From Roseofilum acuticapitatum BLCC-M154 (GTDB lineage: Bacteria; Cyanobacteriota; Cyanobacteriia; Cyanobacteriales; Desertifilaceae): DNA of 64,000 bases. The notes beneath the pieces were generated by a model. The model searched no databases. It saw only the letters and a list, made by a program, of their open reading frames with translations, and had not been told where the DNA came from. The stretch is taken from assembly GCF_030068475.1 (NCBI RefSeq), contig NZ_JAQOSP010000133.1:17335-81334 (forward strand), read 5' to 3'. The position numbers and the translations under genes are program-made. This document shows, in pieces, positions 34,494-44,203 of the stretch; the stretch's first letter is position 1; each line of letters begins with the position of its first letter.

Positions 34494-35021
34494 ATGAGTA
34501 GTGAATTAGTTGTCTTAGCCTTCGATAATGAGGCAGATGCTTATGCCATGCGGGATAAACTAGCCCAATTACAAAAAGAATATCTGATTGAGCTGGGAGA
34601 TGCTGCTATTGTTAAACGTAATGCTAAGGGTAAAGTCAAAATTGATCAAGCCGTTGATCTGGTTACTGCGGGTGCATTAGGTGGCGCATTTTGGGGAATG
34701 TTAATTGGACTGTTGTTTTTTGTTCCCTGGTTTGGCGCGGCTGTTGGAGCCATTACCGGTGCTTTGAGTGGTAAAGCAACCGATTATGGGGTAGATGATA
34801 CTTTTATCAAGGATGTAGGTAAAACCATTGAACCCGGTCATGCAGCTCTGTTTCTATTGATTCGGAAATGGACAGAAGATAAAGTGATGGAGCAATTGAC
34901 CCAGTTTAATGCCAAAGTTTTGCGAACTTCTTTGTCTAAAGAAGATGAAGAAAAACTGGCTAAAGCTTTATCGAAAGAACAAAAAGAGCAAGTTATTAGT
35001 GCTTTAGAAAAAGAAGAGTAG
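34494..35021 (+). CDS. DUF1269 membrane protein
   Basis: 175 residues from MSSELVVLAFDNEADAYAMR, with an AAGGTG site just upstream; a longer frame from 34458 is unlikely. The ferredoxin-like N-terminal domain is followed by a glycine-zipper membrane hairpin (about 68-103, ALGGAFWGMLIGLLFFVPWF, then AAVGAITGALSG) and the family HAALFLLIRKW strand. The C-terminus is a charged Lys/Glu helix. DUF1269 proteins are membrane proteins of unknown role, sometimes stress induced. It appears monocistronic. Confidence 0.85.
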   Translation: MSSELVVLAFDNEADAYAMRDKLAQLQKEYLIELGDAAIVKRNAKGKVKIDQAVDLVTAGALGGAFWGMLIGLLFFVPWFGAAVGAITGALSGKATDYGVDDTFIKDVGKTIEPGHAALFLLIRKWTEDKVMEQLTQFNAKVLRTSLSKEDEEKLAKALSKEQKEQVISALEKEE

Positions 35022-35175
35022 TCTGAAGGATTGAAGAGTTGACTTAATTTTCAACTTATTACCAATAAATTCAAGATGAATAGGGTGGTTGGGTGATGGC
35101 CCGATCGCCCTAAATTCATAAATTGATCCCAAAATTGGTTACAATAGCAAGATTAACCCTATCGCTTAAAACTCT

Positions 35176-35853
35176 ATGTCAGCAAAACTGTTATTGGTGG
35201 ATGATGAACCGGGACTGCGGGAGGCTGTACAAGATTATCTCGAAGATTCAGGGTTCACAGTAGAAGTAGCGAATAATGCCATTGAAGGTTGGGAAAAAGT
35301 TCAACACATTGTCCCAGATTTAGTGATTTCGGATATTATGATGCCGCAAGTGGATGGCTATCAGTTCTTGAAACAGTTGCGGGAAGATGACCGATTTAAG
35401 GCTTTACCGGTAGTATTTTTAACGGCTAAGGGGATGACTTCCGATCGCATCCAAGGCTATCAAGCGGGATGCGATGCCTATTTACCGAAACCTTTTGATC
35501 CAGAAGAATTAGAAGTAATCATCAAAAACTTACTCGAACGACGAGCAGCAGCGAGTAATTCAACAGAATTGGATGATATTAAACAACAACTCAATCAAAT
35601 TCAGGGCATTCTGCAACAAGGGCATACGGTATCGACTCAAACCAGCCCGATTCAAATTGATTTTACCCCTAGGGAGCAAAGTGTTTTGAACTTAGTCACA
35701 GAAGGCTTGATGAATAAGGAAATTGCTCGCCGTCTGGAAACCAGCGTGCGGAATGTGGAAAAATATGTGAGCCGATTGTTTGTCAAAACGGGAACCAACA
35801 GCCGCACGGAGTTAGTCCGGTTTGCGATCGAGCATGGATTAAATCAATCTTGA
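35176..35853 (+). CDS. NarL/FixJ-type response regulator (Ycf29-like)
   Basis: 225 residues. Receiver domain 1-120 with acidic pocket DDE at 9-11, phosphoacceptor D53 in VISDIMMP, and K in LPKPFDPEEL. After a glutamine-rich linker (KQQLNQIQGILQQGH) the LuxR-type helix-turn-helix follows (FTPREQSVLNLVTEGLMNKE to about 220). The layout and sequence are those of the conserved cyanobacterial and red-algal plastid regulator Ycf29; the name is from recall. No cognate kinase is adjacent. Confidence 0.85.
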   Translation: MSAKLLLVDDEPGLREAVQDYLEDSGFTVEVANNAIEGWEKVQHIVPDLVISDIMMPQVDGYQFLKQLREDDRFKALPVVFLTAKGMTSDRIQGYQAGCDAYLPKPFDPEELEVIIKNLLERRAAASNSTELDDIKQQLNQIQGILQQGHTVSTQTSPIQIDFTPREQSVLNLVTEGLMNKEIARRLETSVRNVEKYVSRLFVKTGTNSRTELVRFAIEHGLNQS

Positions 35854-35901
35854 GGGGAATGGGGGAATGGGTATATGCCCTATGACCCATAATTTTTAAT
35901 A

Positions 35902-36738
35902 ATGACGTTATATATAGTAGCAACACCCATCGGCAATTTAGAGGATATGACGTTTCGGGCGGTGAAAGTTTTGCAGTCGGTGGAGATTGTTGCTGCTGAA
36001 GATACTCGCCATACGGGTAAGCTGTTGCAACATTTCCAAATTCAGACGCGGCAAATGAGCTGCCATGAACATAATCAGCAGCAGCGTATTCCGGAACTGT
36101 TGGCACTGATGCAAGAGGGAAAGGCGATCGCCTTAGTCAGTGATGCGGGTATTCCTGGTATTTCCGATCCAGGGTATGAATTGATTCAAGCTACATTAGA
36201 AGCGGGACTGGATGTGATTCCTATTCCTGGGGCAAATGCGGCTCTAACGGCTCTGTCTGCTTCCGGGTTGGGGAGCGATCGCTTCTGTTTTGAGGGCTTT
36301 TTACCCCCCAAAGGGAAACCCCGTCAACAACGTTTAGAGATGCTCAAAACGGAAACTCGCACGGTTATTCTCTATGAAGCGCCCCACCGCTTGCAAGCTA
36401 CTCTACAAGATTTAAGCAATACTTGTGGAGAAGAGCGAAAAATCACCATTGCTCGCGAATTGACGAAACTCTACGAACAGTTTTGGCGAGGGACATTAAA
36501 GGAAGCGATCCAATATTATCAAGAGCATCACCCCAAAGGAGAGTTTACCCTAGTGTTGGCAGGTGCAGATCTGGAGAATGTAGCGTTATCTGAAAGTGCC
36601 CTGAAAGCCGAGTTAGCTGATTTATTAGAGCAAGGATGGTCGCGATCGCAAGCCAGCCGTCACTTAGCGCAACTTACCCATCTTCCCAAACGGCAATTGT
36701 ACCAAATGGCCTTAGAACTGCCGGATGCGATCGATTAA
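35902..36738 (+). CDS. rsmI: 16S rRNA (cytidine1402-2'-O)-methyltransferase
   Basis: 278 residues. Methylates the 2'-O of C1402 in 16S rRNA. The start MTLYIVATPIGNLEDMTFRA is the family hallmark, with AEDTRHTGKLLQHF, SDAGIPGISDPGYEL (SAM-binding tetrapyrrole-methylase fold) and ALSASGLGSDRFCFEGFLPP following. C-terminal RsmI helix-turn-helix-like domain from about 235 (GWSRSQASRHLAQL). Complete. Its 3' end overlaps the convergent DUF4126 gene by 4 bases. Confidence 0.95.
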   Translation: MTLYIVATPIGNLEDMTFRAVKVLQSVEIVAAEDTRHTGKLLQHFQIQTRQMSCHEHNQQQRIPELLALMQEGKAIALVSDAGIPGISDPGYELIQATLEAGLDVIPIPGANAALTALSASGLGSDRFCFEGFLPPKGKPRQQRLEMLKTETRTVILYEAPHRLQATLQDLSNTCGEERKITIARELTKLYEQFWRGTLKEAIQYYQEHHPKGEFTLVLAGADLENVALSESALKAELADLLEQGWSRSQASRHLAQLTHLPKRQLYQMALELPDAID

Positions 36739-37337
36739 TCAGGATTACTTTTATGACGACGGGGATGGCTTCCACTATCGTCGGGTTTTGCCTGCTCTAC
36801 ATACCAGCGATACCACTCCTTAGAGCTACGAATGGCTAACCATAATAACAATAAAGCAATCAGTCCCCCTTGTTGGGGAGCATCAAAGGCGAATAAGACT
36901 AAAAATACACAGAGTAGATCTTGCAGGAAAATGGCCCATAGGGGAATTCCTCGAAGACGATAGAACCATCCCGCTTGTACCAGTTGTAGAACAAGGGCTA
37001 AGATCCCGCCAACTCCACCAACGATCCAAATCATCCAGGGGGTTTGTTCGAGGGCAGTTTGGGCGATCGCCATTCCCATGATCGTTCCCACCACAGGACT
37101 AAACACCACCTGGAGCAACTGCTGCACCCGTTGACCCAAAAGTTTCTTAGGTGCAACCAATTCAAACAACGACCAACTCACTAACACCGCCAATACAACT
37201 TGGGGAGGAATTAAAGATAGAATAGGAACGCGAGACCATAGGGAGTCGCCATGTAATAGACCAATCACTAACAGGGGCAGGGCAATTCTGAGGCCAGCCG
37301 ATGCAGAAGCTGAGAGGGCTGCTAAAAGCTCAACCAT
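36735..37337 (-). CDS. DUF4126 membrane protein
   Basis: 200 residues. Hydrophobic with about five membrane segments (SAGLRIALPLLVIGLLHG, VVLAVLVSWSLFELVAPK, VVGTIMGMAIAQTALEQ, IWIVGGVGGILALVLQLVQA, LQDLLCVFLVLFAF). The N-terminal ASASAGLRIALPLL and the FELVAPKKL-type loop fit DUF4126. The tail is basic and hydrophilic (HPRRHKSNPD). Function unknown. It is convergent with rsmI, overlapping by 4 bases. Confidence 0.8.
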   Translation of the reverse strand: MVELLAALSASASAGLRIALPLLVIGLLHGDSLWSRVPILSLIPPQVVLAVLVSWSLFELVAPKKLLGQRVQQLLQVVFSPVVGTIMGMAIAQTALEQTPWMIWIVGGVGGILALVLQLVQAGWFYRLRGIPLWAIFLQDLLCVFLVLFAFDAPQQGGLIALLLLWLAIRSSKEWYRWYVEQAKPDDSGSHPRRHKSNPD

Positions 37338-37546
37338 AATTTATCCACTTGTACAATCTTTATTATGAAGTATCAATGGTGGGACATCCCATATTTGGAT
37401 CGGAACAGAGACCAACATGATGATCTAGATCGCACCTGGAGTCCCTTCAGATGTTCCTCATCAGTCAGCACTCCTCCTCTATGTTCAAACTTGCCGATAG
37501 GGAACTCCTAAAGTTAGTCTAACAAAAGAGATTGGAGAAATAACCT

Positions 37547-38902
37547 ATGGAGATGGAGACGGCGAAACAAGACTTAATCTTAATTGTCGATGATAATCCG
37601 ACAAATATCAAAGTCCTCTTTAGCTTTTTAAAAGAATCAGGGTTTAAAGTCCTGGTGGCGAAGGATGGGGAAAGCACCTTAGAAAAGCTCAAGGAAATTA
37701 CCCCAGATTTGATCTTATTAGATGTGATGATGCCGGGGATTGATGGGTTTGAGACCTGCCGTCGGATTAAAGAGTCTCCCCAAACCCAGGAGATTCCGGT
37801 GATTTTCATGACAGCCTTATCGGATACGGTTGATAAGGTCAAAGGGTTGAAGATTGGCGCAGTAGACTATATCACTAAGCCCTTTCAACAAGATGAAGTC
37901 TTAGCTCGGATGAATATTCATCTTCAGTTACAAAACTTAACCCGTAAATTCAAAATTCAAAATGAACAGTTAAAAAGCTTAACAGAAGATCTCGAACAAC
38001 GGGTAGAAGATCGCACAGCACAATTAAAAGAGTCCCTCAGTCAACTTCAACAAGCTCAAATTCAACTGATTCAAAGTGAAAAAATGTCCAGTTTAGGGGA
38101 GTTGGTGGCTGGGGTTGCTCATGAAATCAATAATCCAGTGGGATTTATTGCGGGCAATATTAGTATGGCGATGGAATATACGGAAGATATTTTTGAGCAT
38201 TTGAAGTTATATCAAAAACAGTTTACCGATCCAGGAGATGAAATTGCTGAACATGCAGAAGATATTGAATTAGATTATTTGATGGAAGATTTGCCTAATA
38301 TGCTCTCTTCTATGGAGTCGGGAATTGAACGAATTCGCAATATTAGTTTATCCCTGCGAAATTTTTCTCGGTCAGATAGTAATACTTGTACGGATTTGGA
38401 TATCCATGAAGGATTGGAAAGTACATTAATGATTTTGAGGCATCGTTTAAAGGCGAACGATCAACGACCGGAAATTAAGATTAATAAAAATTATGGAGAT
38501 TTGCCGATTGTAAATTGTTATGCTGGCCCCTTAAATCAGGTGTTTATGAATCTTTTAGCGAATGCTATTGATGCCCTGGATGAGGAAAATGAGAAACAAC
38601 AGAGAAGTTATGATGATTTGAAAGATCATCCCAATGAAATTACCTTAACGACTAAGGCGATCAGTGGGGGGAAGGTAGAAATTAAGATTGCTGATAATGG
38701 CCCAGGAATTCCGGAAGAGACAATTCCGGAAATTTTTAGTCCTTTTGTGACGACGAAACCGGTAGGAAAAGGGACAGGTTTAGGGTTATCGATTAGTCAT
38801 TCTATTGTGGTGGAAAAACACCAGGGTTTTCTAGGGTGCAATTCGGAGTTAGGGAAGGGTACAGAGTTTGTGATTCAAGTGCCGGTTAAACAGGCCGATT
38901 AA
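37547..38902 (+). CDS. Sensor histidine kinase with N-terminal receiver domain
   Basis: 451 residues. Receiver domain at about 10-125 (IVDDNPTNIKVLFSFL, phosphoacceptor D59 in LLDVMMP, K111 in YITKPF). A coiled coil (about 125-180) leads to the H box GVAHEINNPVGFI with H192, then the HATPase domain (N box LMNLLANAIDAL, G boxes IADNGPGIPEET and GKGTGLGLSISHSIV). There are no sensor or membrane segments, so it is cytoplasmic and probably receives phosphate from another kinase through the receiver. It is 2 bp upstream of ureF, which may be incidental or reflect one transcript. Confidence 0.9.
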   Translation: MEMETAKQDLILIVDDNPTNIKVLFSFLKESGFKVLVAKDGESTLEKLKEITPDLILLDVMMPGIDGFETCRRIKESPQTQEIPVIFMTALSDTVDKVKGLKIGAVDYITKPFQQDEVLARMNIHLQLQNLTRKFKIQNEQLKSLTEDLEQRVEDRTAQLKESLSQLQQAQIQLIQSEKMSSLGELVAGVAHEINNPVGFIAGNISMAMEYTEDIFEHLKLYQKQFTDPGDEIAEHAEDIELDYLMEDLPNMLSSMESGIERIRNISLSLRNFSRSDSNTCTDLDIHEGLESTLMILRHRLKANDQRPEIKINKNYGDLPIVNCYAGPLNQVFMNLLANAIDALDEENEKQQRSYDDLKDHPNEITLTTKAISGGKVEIKIADNGPGIPEETIPEIFSPFVTTKPVGKGTGLGLSISHSIVVEKHQGFLGCNSELGKGTEFVIQVPVKQAD

Positions 38903-38904
38903 TT

Positions 38905-39579
38905 ATGGATGATTTGGTTTTACTGTCCTTATTACAATTGGCTAGTCCTGCTTTACCGGTAGGTGCTTACAGCTATTCCGAAGGGTTGGAAACTTTAGTA
39001 GAAGAGGGAAAAATTAGGGATGAATGGTCTTTAGAGGGTTGGTTAAGGGATGGCTTACGGTTAGGCTCGATTCGGATTGAAGGGGCGGTTTTGATCCGGG
39101 GATGGGAGGCGATGGAAAAATGCGATCGCGAAGCTCTACGCTATTGGAATTATTGGGTTTTGGCGATGCGAGAAACGGAAGAGTTGCGGCAACAAACGGT
39201 GCAAATGGGGCGATCGCTGGGACTGCTGCTGCAAAGTTTGGAACCAGAGCTTACGCCGGTTTTGCAGGACTTGGGCAGAGAATGGAGTTATCCCCTAGTG
39301 TTTGCGATCGCCGCCCAACATTGGCAGATTCCCCCCACAGAGGCACTGTTAGCCTATCTACAAAGCTGGATCTCTAACCTGATTACGGCTGGTGTAAAAC
39401 TGATTCCCCTGGGTCAAACTACGGGCCAAAAACTGCTGTTTCGGCTTCATCCGCACATGGGGGCGATCGTTCCTGAAATTCTAGCCCTAGAGGATGATAA
39501 CCTTTATAGTTGTAACTGGGGCTTTGCTCTCTCCTGCATGGCCCATGAAACCCAATATACTCGACTGTTTAGAAGCTAA
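38905..39579 (+). CDS. ureF: Urease accessory protein UreF
   Basis: 224 residues. Forms the UreD-UreF-UreG complex that inserts nickel and carbon dioxide into apo-urease. The N-terminal LLSLLQLASPALPVGAYSYS with SEGLETLVEEG is diagnostic, as are RETEELRQQTVQMGRSL and LPVGAYSYSEG. The C-terminus (YSCNWGFALSCMAHETQYT) carries the family MAHE motif. Followed 21 bases later by ureG in the same direction. No urease structural genes (ureABC), ureD or ureE are present in the window, so the urease set is split. Confidence 0.93.
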   Translation: MDDLVLLSLLQLASPALPVGAYSYSEGLETLVEEGKIRDEWSLEGWLRDGLRLGSIRIEGAVLIRGWEAMEKCDREALRYWNYWVLAMRETEELRQQTVQMGRSLGLLLQSLEPELTPVLQDLGREWSYPLVFAIAAQHWQIPPTEALLAYLQSWISNLITAGVKLIPLGQTTGQKLLFRLHPHMGAIVPEILALEDDNLYSCNWGFALSCMAHETQYTRLFRS

Positions 39580-39600
39580 AAGAATGGCTCTGGTTTGCTT

Positions 39601-40194
39601 ATGACTCAATTGCGTGTGGGAGTAGCTGGCCCGGTTGGATCGGGAAAAACGGCTTTAGTGAATTTACTGTGTCAGACCCTACGAGACCAGTATCAAATTG
39701 CTGTAGTCACTAATGATATCTATACCCAAGAAGATGCCCAGTTTTTGGTGCGATCGGGTGCTTTATCTAGCGATCGCATCCTTGGCGTAGAAACGGGAGG
39801 CTGTCCCCATACGGCGATTCGAGAAGATGCTTCCATTAATTTAGTGGCGATCGAGCAACTAGAGCAACAATTCAATCATTTAGATCTGCTCTTTGTTGAA
39901 AGCGGCGGCGATAATTTAGCCGCTACCTTTAGCCCTGAATTAGTCGATATCACCCTTTATGTCATTGATGTGGCCGCTGGAGATAAAATCCCCCGCAAAG
40001 GTGGCCCAGGCATTACCAAATCTGATTTATTAGTGATTAATAAAATCGACCTTGCGCCCTTAGTCGGAGCAGATCTCCAGGTCATGGAACGGGATGCAAA
40101 AAAAATGCGCGGTGACAAACCCTTTATCTTTACCAACCTGAAAAATAATACCGGACTAGCAGAAGTCATCGAATTTATTGAGTGCTATTTGTAA
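39601..40194 (+). CDS. ureG: Urease accessory GTPase UreG
   Basis: 197 residues from the ATG at 39601; a TTG two codons upstream is ignored. GTPase that delivers nickel to urease. P loop GPVGSGKT at 10-17, the nickel-binding Cys-Pro-His in [31 protein letters not shown], and the G4 motif INKIDLAP are all present. Complete and canonical. Its 3' end overlaps by 20 bases the end of the convergent glycosidase gene. Confidence 0.95.
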   Translation: MTQLRVGVAGPVGSGKTALVNLLCQTLRDQYQIAVVTNDIYTQEDAQFLVRSGALSSDRILGVETGGCPHTAIREDASINLVAIEQLEQQFNHLDLLFVESGGDNLAATFSPELVDITLYVIDVAAGDKIPRKGGPGITKSDLLVINKIDLAPLVGADLQVMERDAKKMRGDKPFIFTNLKNNTGLAEVIEFIECYL

Positions 40195-41089
40195 TCCCTA
40201 TTCCAAATCCTAAATGATTCCCCACTGGTCGCTGACGCAGGGGAATACGAGTATGAATAGGTGCATTGAGAACCCTAAGATTAGGATCGGCAACCACCAG
40301 AGTCGTCGAGCCACCCCCATCTAAATTTAATGCCCTATCTACCCCCAACTCGACAAACAGCGCTTGTAATTCTGGTAGAGAAATCCCCTCACTATAAAAC
40401 CGTTGACGGCCATCGACTACCAGAATAAACACTTGCATTCCCGATGCATCCAACCCGATCGCCGTCCGAGGATAGGGATCATCATAAAACGTTCCTGAAT
40501 TTAAGGGAACCGCTTTCCCCTCCCAGATTAAAATCGTGCCTCCAGCAAGTCCCTGTTGAGTGTCTGGGGGACAAGCATCGCTACCGGGAATGACTGCGTG
40601 ACCTGAAGAGAGGAAACAGAGAACCGGCCAACCTCCATTGACTGGGGAATATTCGATCTCATTGGCGATCGCCTGGCCCGAAATTCGCACGCGATCGCCC
40701 GATTCAGGATACACTTGCCAAGGGGACTTCACCTCAAACGGATAGAAAAAGCTGCCATTGACCGCTAACTGTACCCCAAATTCCCGCACAAACTCCGAAG
40801 TCGTGCGAGCGCTAATTTCCATACCATCAGCTTGCAGATCTCCCGGAGTAACAAAGGGTTGCATCTGGGCAATATTGAAGTCAATTTTGACCTGATGAAT
40901 CACCAAGGGACGAGGAGTTGAGCTAATCAAACGGCGATAAATCACCCCTGGAAATAGCTCCTCGACTAAGGGAGTGCGAGCCGGACGTGAGAGTAATAAA
41001 ATCCCATAAATCCCCCCAGGAATCCCCAATAGTAAACCGACAACAATTAACCCAATTTTCCAAAGTTTTTTAGAAAACAATTTACCCAT
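40175..41089 (-). CDS. Phosphodiester glycosidase family (NAGPA-like) protein, membrane anchored
   Basis: 304 residues from the ATG at 41089 ([20 protein letters not shown]); the longer frame from 41170 runs through a repeat element and was rejected. An N-terminal membrane helix (about 10-30) anchors the protein outside the cytoplasm. The NAGPA-type domain is shown by [39 protein letters not shown] and [16 protein letters not shown], the last a strong family hallmark. Relatives hydrolyse phosphodiester-linked sugars; the substrate here, possibly cell-wall or exopolysaccharide, is unknown. Confidence 0.85.
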   Translation of the reverse strand: MGKLFSKKLWKIGLIVVGLLLGIPGGIYGILLLSRPARTPLVEELFPGVIYRRLISSTPRPLVIHQVKIDFNIAQMQPFVTPGDLQADGMEISARTTSEFVREFGVQLAVNGSFFYPFEVKSPWQVYPESGDRVRISGQAIANEIEYSPVNGGWPVLCFLSSGHAVIPGSDACPPDTQQGLAGGTILIWEGKAVPLNSGTFYDDPYPRTAIGLDASGMQVFILVVDGRQRFYSEGISLPELQALFVELGVDRALNLDGGGSTTLVVADPNLRVLNAPIHTRIPLRQRPVGNHLGFGIGITNSTQ

Positions 41090-41100
41090 TCCTAGTCCTA

Positions 41101-41226
41101 ATATCAAGTCCGCTTGTTCATGTCCGCGAAGCGGAAATACCATAATTAAAAATGTAGGGAGTGCGGGCATCTTGCCCGCTAGTTTAACTCATTTTCATGT
41201 CCGCTTGCGGAAACCGGACTTGATAT
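41101..41226. mobile_element. MITE-like inverted-repeat element, TIR ATATCAAGTCCG
   Basis: 126 bp bounded by perfect 12-bp inverted repeats ATATCAAGTCCG and CGGACTTGATAT. Internal palindromic modules are TCATGTCCGCGAAGCGGA, TGCGGGCATCTTGCCCGC and TCATGTCCGCTTGCGGA. In reverse orientation it matches the element at the right edge of the window almost throughout, except for one module. No coding capacity. Confidence 0.85.
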
Positions 41227-41390
41227 AGCTAGTCTAAATGAGTTGTGCAACAGACAATGCCCTCTCCCTATATCCCTCTCCCACGGGATTCTTGACTTTT
41301 CCCCCTTCTCCTGCGGGAGAAGGGGGCAGGGGGATGAGGGGCAGCCATTACATAACTCATTTAGGTTTGCTATATAACACCCAGCACGAT

Positions 41391-41417
41391 AAAAAACCAC
41401 AGCTTCAAAAGCTGTGG
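41391..41417 (-). terminator. Rho-independent terminator after the thiS-like gene
   Basis: On the minus strand CCACAGCTT-TTG-AAGCTGTGG is a perfect 9-bp stem with a 3-base loop followed by six T. It sits about 50 bases after the stop codon of the MoaD/ThiS gene. Confidence 0.9.
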
Positions 41418-41465
41418 CTCAATGGAGTTGAGTTCATGCAAATCTGTAATCAGAAAGAAGAAAAC

Positions 41466-41738
41466 CTAACCGCCAGCAACTGCGGGGACAATACTCACTT
41501 CATCCCCATCGCTCAGTTGGGTTTGCGTATTATCTAAGAAGCGAATATCTTCTTCTTTCACATAAATATTCAAGAAGCGGCGCACTTTTCCAGACTCATC
41601 GCAGATGCGGTTTTTAATCCCTGGGTACTTGGTTTCTAAAGTATCGATGAGTTCGGCAACTGTGACGGCTTCTACTTCCACCGTTGCTTCATCATTGGTG
41701 TATTTTTGTAGGGGAGTAGGAATTAAAACTTTAACCAT
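41466..41738 (-). CDS. MoaD/ThiS-family sulfur carrier protein
   Basis: 90 residues with a ubiquitin-like beta-grasp fold and the C-terminal Gly-Gly (PAVAGG) that is activated as a thiocarboxylate in MoaD, ThiS and CysO proteins. Other blocks: [25 protein letters not shown] and [16 protein letters not shown]. It lies 83 bases after thrC on the same strand and before a strong terminator. In Mycobacterium a related carrier (CysO) feeds a PLP enzyme for cysteine; whether this carrier serves a thrC-type enzyme is an inference from the adjacency alone. Confidence 0.85.
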   Translation of the reverse strand: MVKVLIPTPLQKYTNDEATVEVEAVTVAELIDTLETKYPGIKNRICDESGKVRRFLNIYVKEEDIRFLDNTQTQLSDGDEVSIVPAVAGG

Positions 41739-41821
41739 GATTGCAGTATTTTTCTCTCTTTTAGACTGAGGGATACGGGGGAAACTTTTCCCCCGTTCCG
41801 GATTATAGTGGGACTAAGGGT

Positions 41822-43126
41822 TTAGACCAATACTTGTTGCCATTCTAGGCGATCGAGGGTACGCGCCCGTTCCATGGCTCTCTCAAAGCTATCCAGGTTC
41901 GCGTCAATGGTGAGGGGTTCACCCACATACCCTTGAACCGCTTCTTGAGTTTTCAAGCCATTACCAGTAATGTAGGCGACGGTGGTTTCATCGGGATCGA
42001 TTTTACCGGCTTCAACCAGTTTTTTGAGAACCGCAATGGTTGTTCCCCCTGCGGTTTCAGTGAAGATACCTTCAGTTTCTGCCAGCAGTTTAATCCCTTG
42101 AATCACTTCCGCATCATTAACGGATTCGATATTACCGTTGGTTTTACGGGCTAAATCGAGGGCATAAACTCCATCAGCAGGATTACCGATGGCGATGGAT
42201 TTGGCGATGGTGTTGGGTTTGACAGGGGCGATAAAGTCCCGTCCTTCCCGGAATGCGGAGGCGATGGGAGAGCAACCTTCGGCTTGAGCGCCACTGAAGC
42301 GCACCGATTTATCTTCGACTAAGCCGACTTTAATGAATTCTTGGAAGCCTTTGTAAATTTTGGTATACAAGGAGCCGGAAGCTAGGGGGGCGACGACATG
42401 ATCGGGGAGTTGCCAACCGAGTTGTTCAGCCACTTCATAGCCTAGGGTTTTGGAGCCTTCCGAGTAGTAGGGACGCAGGTTAATGTTGACGAATCCCCAG
42501 CCGTAAGTGTTGGCAACTTCGCTACAGAGGCGATTGACTTGATCGTAGTTGCCTTTGACAGCCATGAGGGTGGGATTGTAGATCAGGGTTCCCAATACTT
42601 TACCGGCTTCGAGGTCGGCGGGAATGAATACGCAACAGTCTAAGCCTGCGTGAGCGGCGATCGCGGCGGTAGAATTAGCTAAGTTACCCGTACTCGCACA
42701 AGATACCGTAGAAAACCCTAATTCCCTTGCTCTCGACAAGGCAACCGATACCACCCGATCCTTAAAGCTCAGGGTCGGCATATTCACCGCATCATTTTTA
42801 ATATAAAGATTTTTGAGACCCAACTGCCGCGCCAACCGGTTCGCCTTCAGAAGAGGAGTCATCCCCGTACCCACATCAATCACGTTATCGCTCAGTAGAG
42901 GAAGGAACTGACGATAGCGCCAAATGGAGTTGGGGCCCGCTTCAATAGTTTCACGGGTCACTTGCTGGCGCAAACGGTCGTAGTTATAACTGACCTCTAA
43001 GGGGCCAAAGCATTCTTCACACACATGCTTGGCTTCGAGTTCATAAGTTGTGCCGCACTCTTTACAGACTAGCTTTTCACAGGCAGCCTGGGAACTCCGG
43101 TTTAAGGTTTCGGTGGCAAGGGTCAT
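41822..43126 (-). CDS. thrC: Threonine synthase
   Basis: 434 residues from the ATG at 43126 (MTLATETLNRSS), which has GAGGAAG about 7 bases upstream; the frame from 43195 is an extension without support. PLP enzyme converting phosphohomoserine to threonine. N-terminal zinc-ribbon-like CKECGTTYELEAKHVCEECF, PLP lysine in PTLSFKDRVVS, GNLANSTAAIAAHAG and phosphate-binding SGSLYTKIYKG are visible. Together with lysC at 59.3 kb this covers part of the aspartate pathway. Followed by a MoaD/ThiS gene in the same operon. Confidence 0.93.
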   Translation of the reverse strand: MTLATETLNRSSQAACEKLVCKECGTTYELEAKHVCEECFGPLEVSYNYDRLRQQVTRETIEAGPNSIWRYRQFLPLLSDNVIDVGTGMTPLLKANRLARQLGLKNLYIKNDAVNMPTLSFKDRVVSVALSRARELGFSTVSCASTGNLANSTAAIAAHAGLDCCVFIPADLEAGKVLGTLIYNPTLMAVKGNYDQVNRLCSEVANTYGWGFVNINLRPYYSEGSKTLGYEVAEQLGWQLPDHVVAPLASGSLYTKIYKGFQEFIKVGLVEDKSVRFSGAQAEGCSPIASAFREGRDFIAPVKPNTIAKSIAIGNPADGVYALDLARKTNGNIESVNDAEVIQGIKLLAETEGIFTETAGGTTIAVLKKLVEAGKIDPDETTVAYITGNGLKTQEAVQGYVGEPLTIDANLDSFERAMERARTLDRLEWQQVLV

Positions 43127-43322
43127 AACTTCGTCTTCCTCTCTGTTTAACATGCGATTTGCGATCCTCGATTTGCATCGTATCACGGGGGTCAAGGCTC
43201 GTCAAACAATCCCGACTTTTTTAGTCGGGATTAATAAAATCCAGAATTATCAAGCCTTTCAGCCAACAGAGGGACGCAAGTGTGCCAAACTAGAAGAAAA
43301 TGGAAAAAATAAAGTTTAGATT

Positions 43323-44150
43323 ATGGATTTTCCCAGAGCCAGACAACAGTTTTATCAAGAAATACAGCAGCCAGAAGCCTCCATCTCCCTAGCCAAGGCA
43401 GCGCTTTACATTGCGAAAGAAGACTATCCTGAACTCGATCCGGCTGAATCCCTGCAACAACTCGATCGCATGGCAGAGGAGATCGAAACCCAGCTCCCCA
43501 GTCAGCGCTATCCCCTGCGTGTCATCCAAACCATCAATCATTATCTCTATGAGCAGCTCGGCTTTCGGGGGAATACAGAAGACTATTACGATCCGCGCAA
43601 TAGCTTCTTAAATGAAGTCCTCAACCGACGCACCGGTATCCCCATCACCCTTGCTCTCGTCTATTTAGAGCTTGCCCAACGGTTAGACTTTCCCATGGTG
43701 GGGATTGGAATGCCCGGTCATTTTTTGATCCGTCCTGATTTTGAAGATGCCGGAATTTTTGTTGATGCTTTTCATCAAGGAGAAGTCCTATTTCCTGAAG
43801 ACTGTGCCAAACGCCTATCCGAGATTTATAGACAACCGGTTGATTTACAACCCGAATTTCTAGCCCCTGTCACTCCCCGCCAATTTTTAGCGCGAATGTT
43901 GACGAACTTAAAAGTGATCTATCTGCAAAATCATCAAATCGATCAAGCTTTAGCCGCCATTGAGCGGATTTTGCTCTTATTTCCCCAAGCACCAATGGAA
44001 TTGCGCGATCGCGGTTTAATCTCCTATGAATTAGGCAACTGGAGTTTAGCCACCCAAGATTTAGAAGACTATTTGCGCTATCTCCCCCAAGCCCAAGATG
44101 GATTAATGATTCGGCAAATTTTAGCCAAAATGGAAGCCGGCCAGGTATAA
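43323..44150 (+). CDS. SirB1-family protein (transglutaminase-like plus TPR)
   Basis: 275 residues. Family blocks: LPLRVIQTINHYLY-type region (YPLRVIQTINHYLYEQLGFR), FLNEVLNRRTGIPITLALVY with the transglutaminase-like fold, VGIGMPGHFLIRPDF, VDAFHQGEVL, and the C-terminal tetratricopeptide stretch (ALAAIERILLLFP...ELGNWSLATQDLEDYLRYLP). The catalytic Cys of transglutaminases is replaced as usual for SirB1. Role unknown; SirB1 was linked to virulence regulation in Salmonella. It is divergent from thrC. Confidence 0.85.
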   Translation: MDFPRARQQFYQEIQQPEASISLAKAALYIAKEDYPELDPAESLQQLDRMAEEIETQLPSQRYPLRVIQTINHYLYEQLGFRGNTEDYYDPRNSFLNEVLNRRTGIPITLALVYLELAQRLDFPMVGIGMPGHFLIRPDFEDAGIFVDAFHQGEVLFPEDCAKRLSEIYRQPVDLQPEFLAPVTPRQFLARMLTNLKVIYLQNHQIDQALAAIERILLLFPQAPMELRDRGLISYELGNWSLATQDLEDYLRYLPQAQDGLMIRQILAKMEAGQV

Positions 44151-44203
44151 TTGAGTATCATTAAGTACCCACTCAAAAAACATCCCAAACTACCGATCTG
44201 ACC

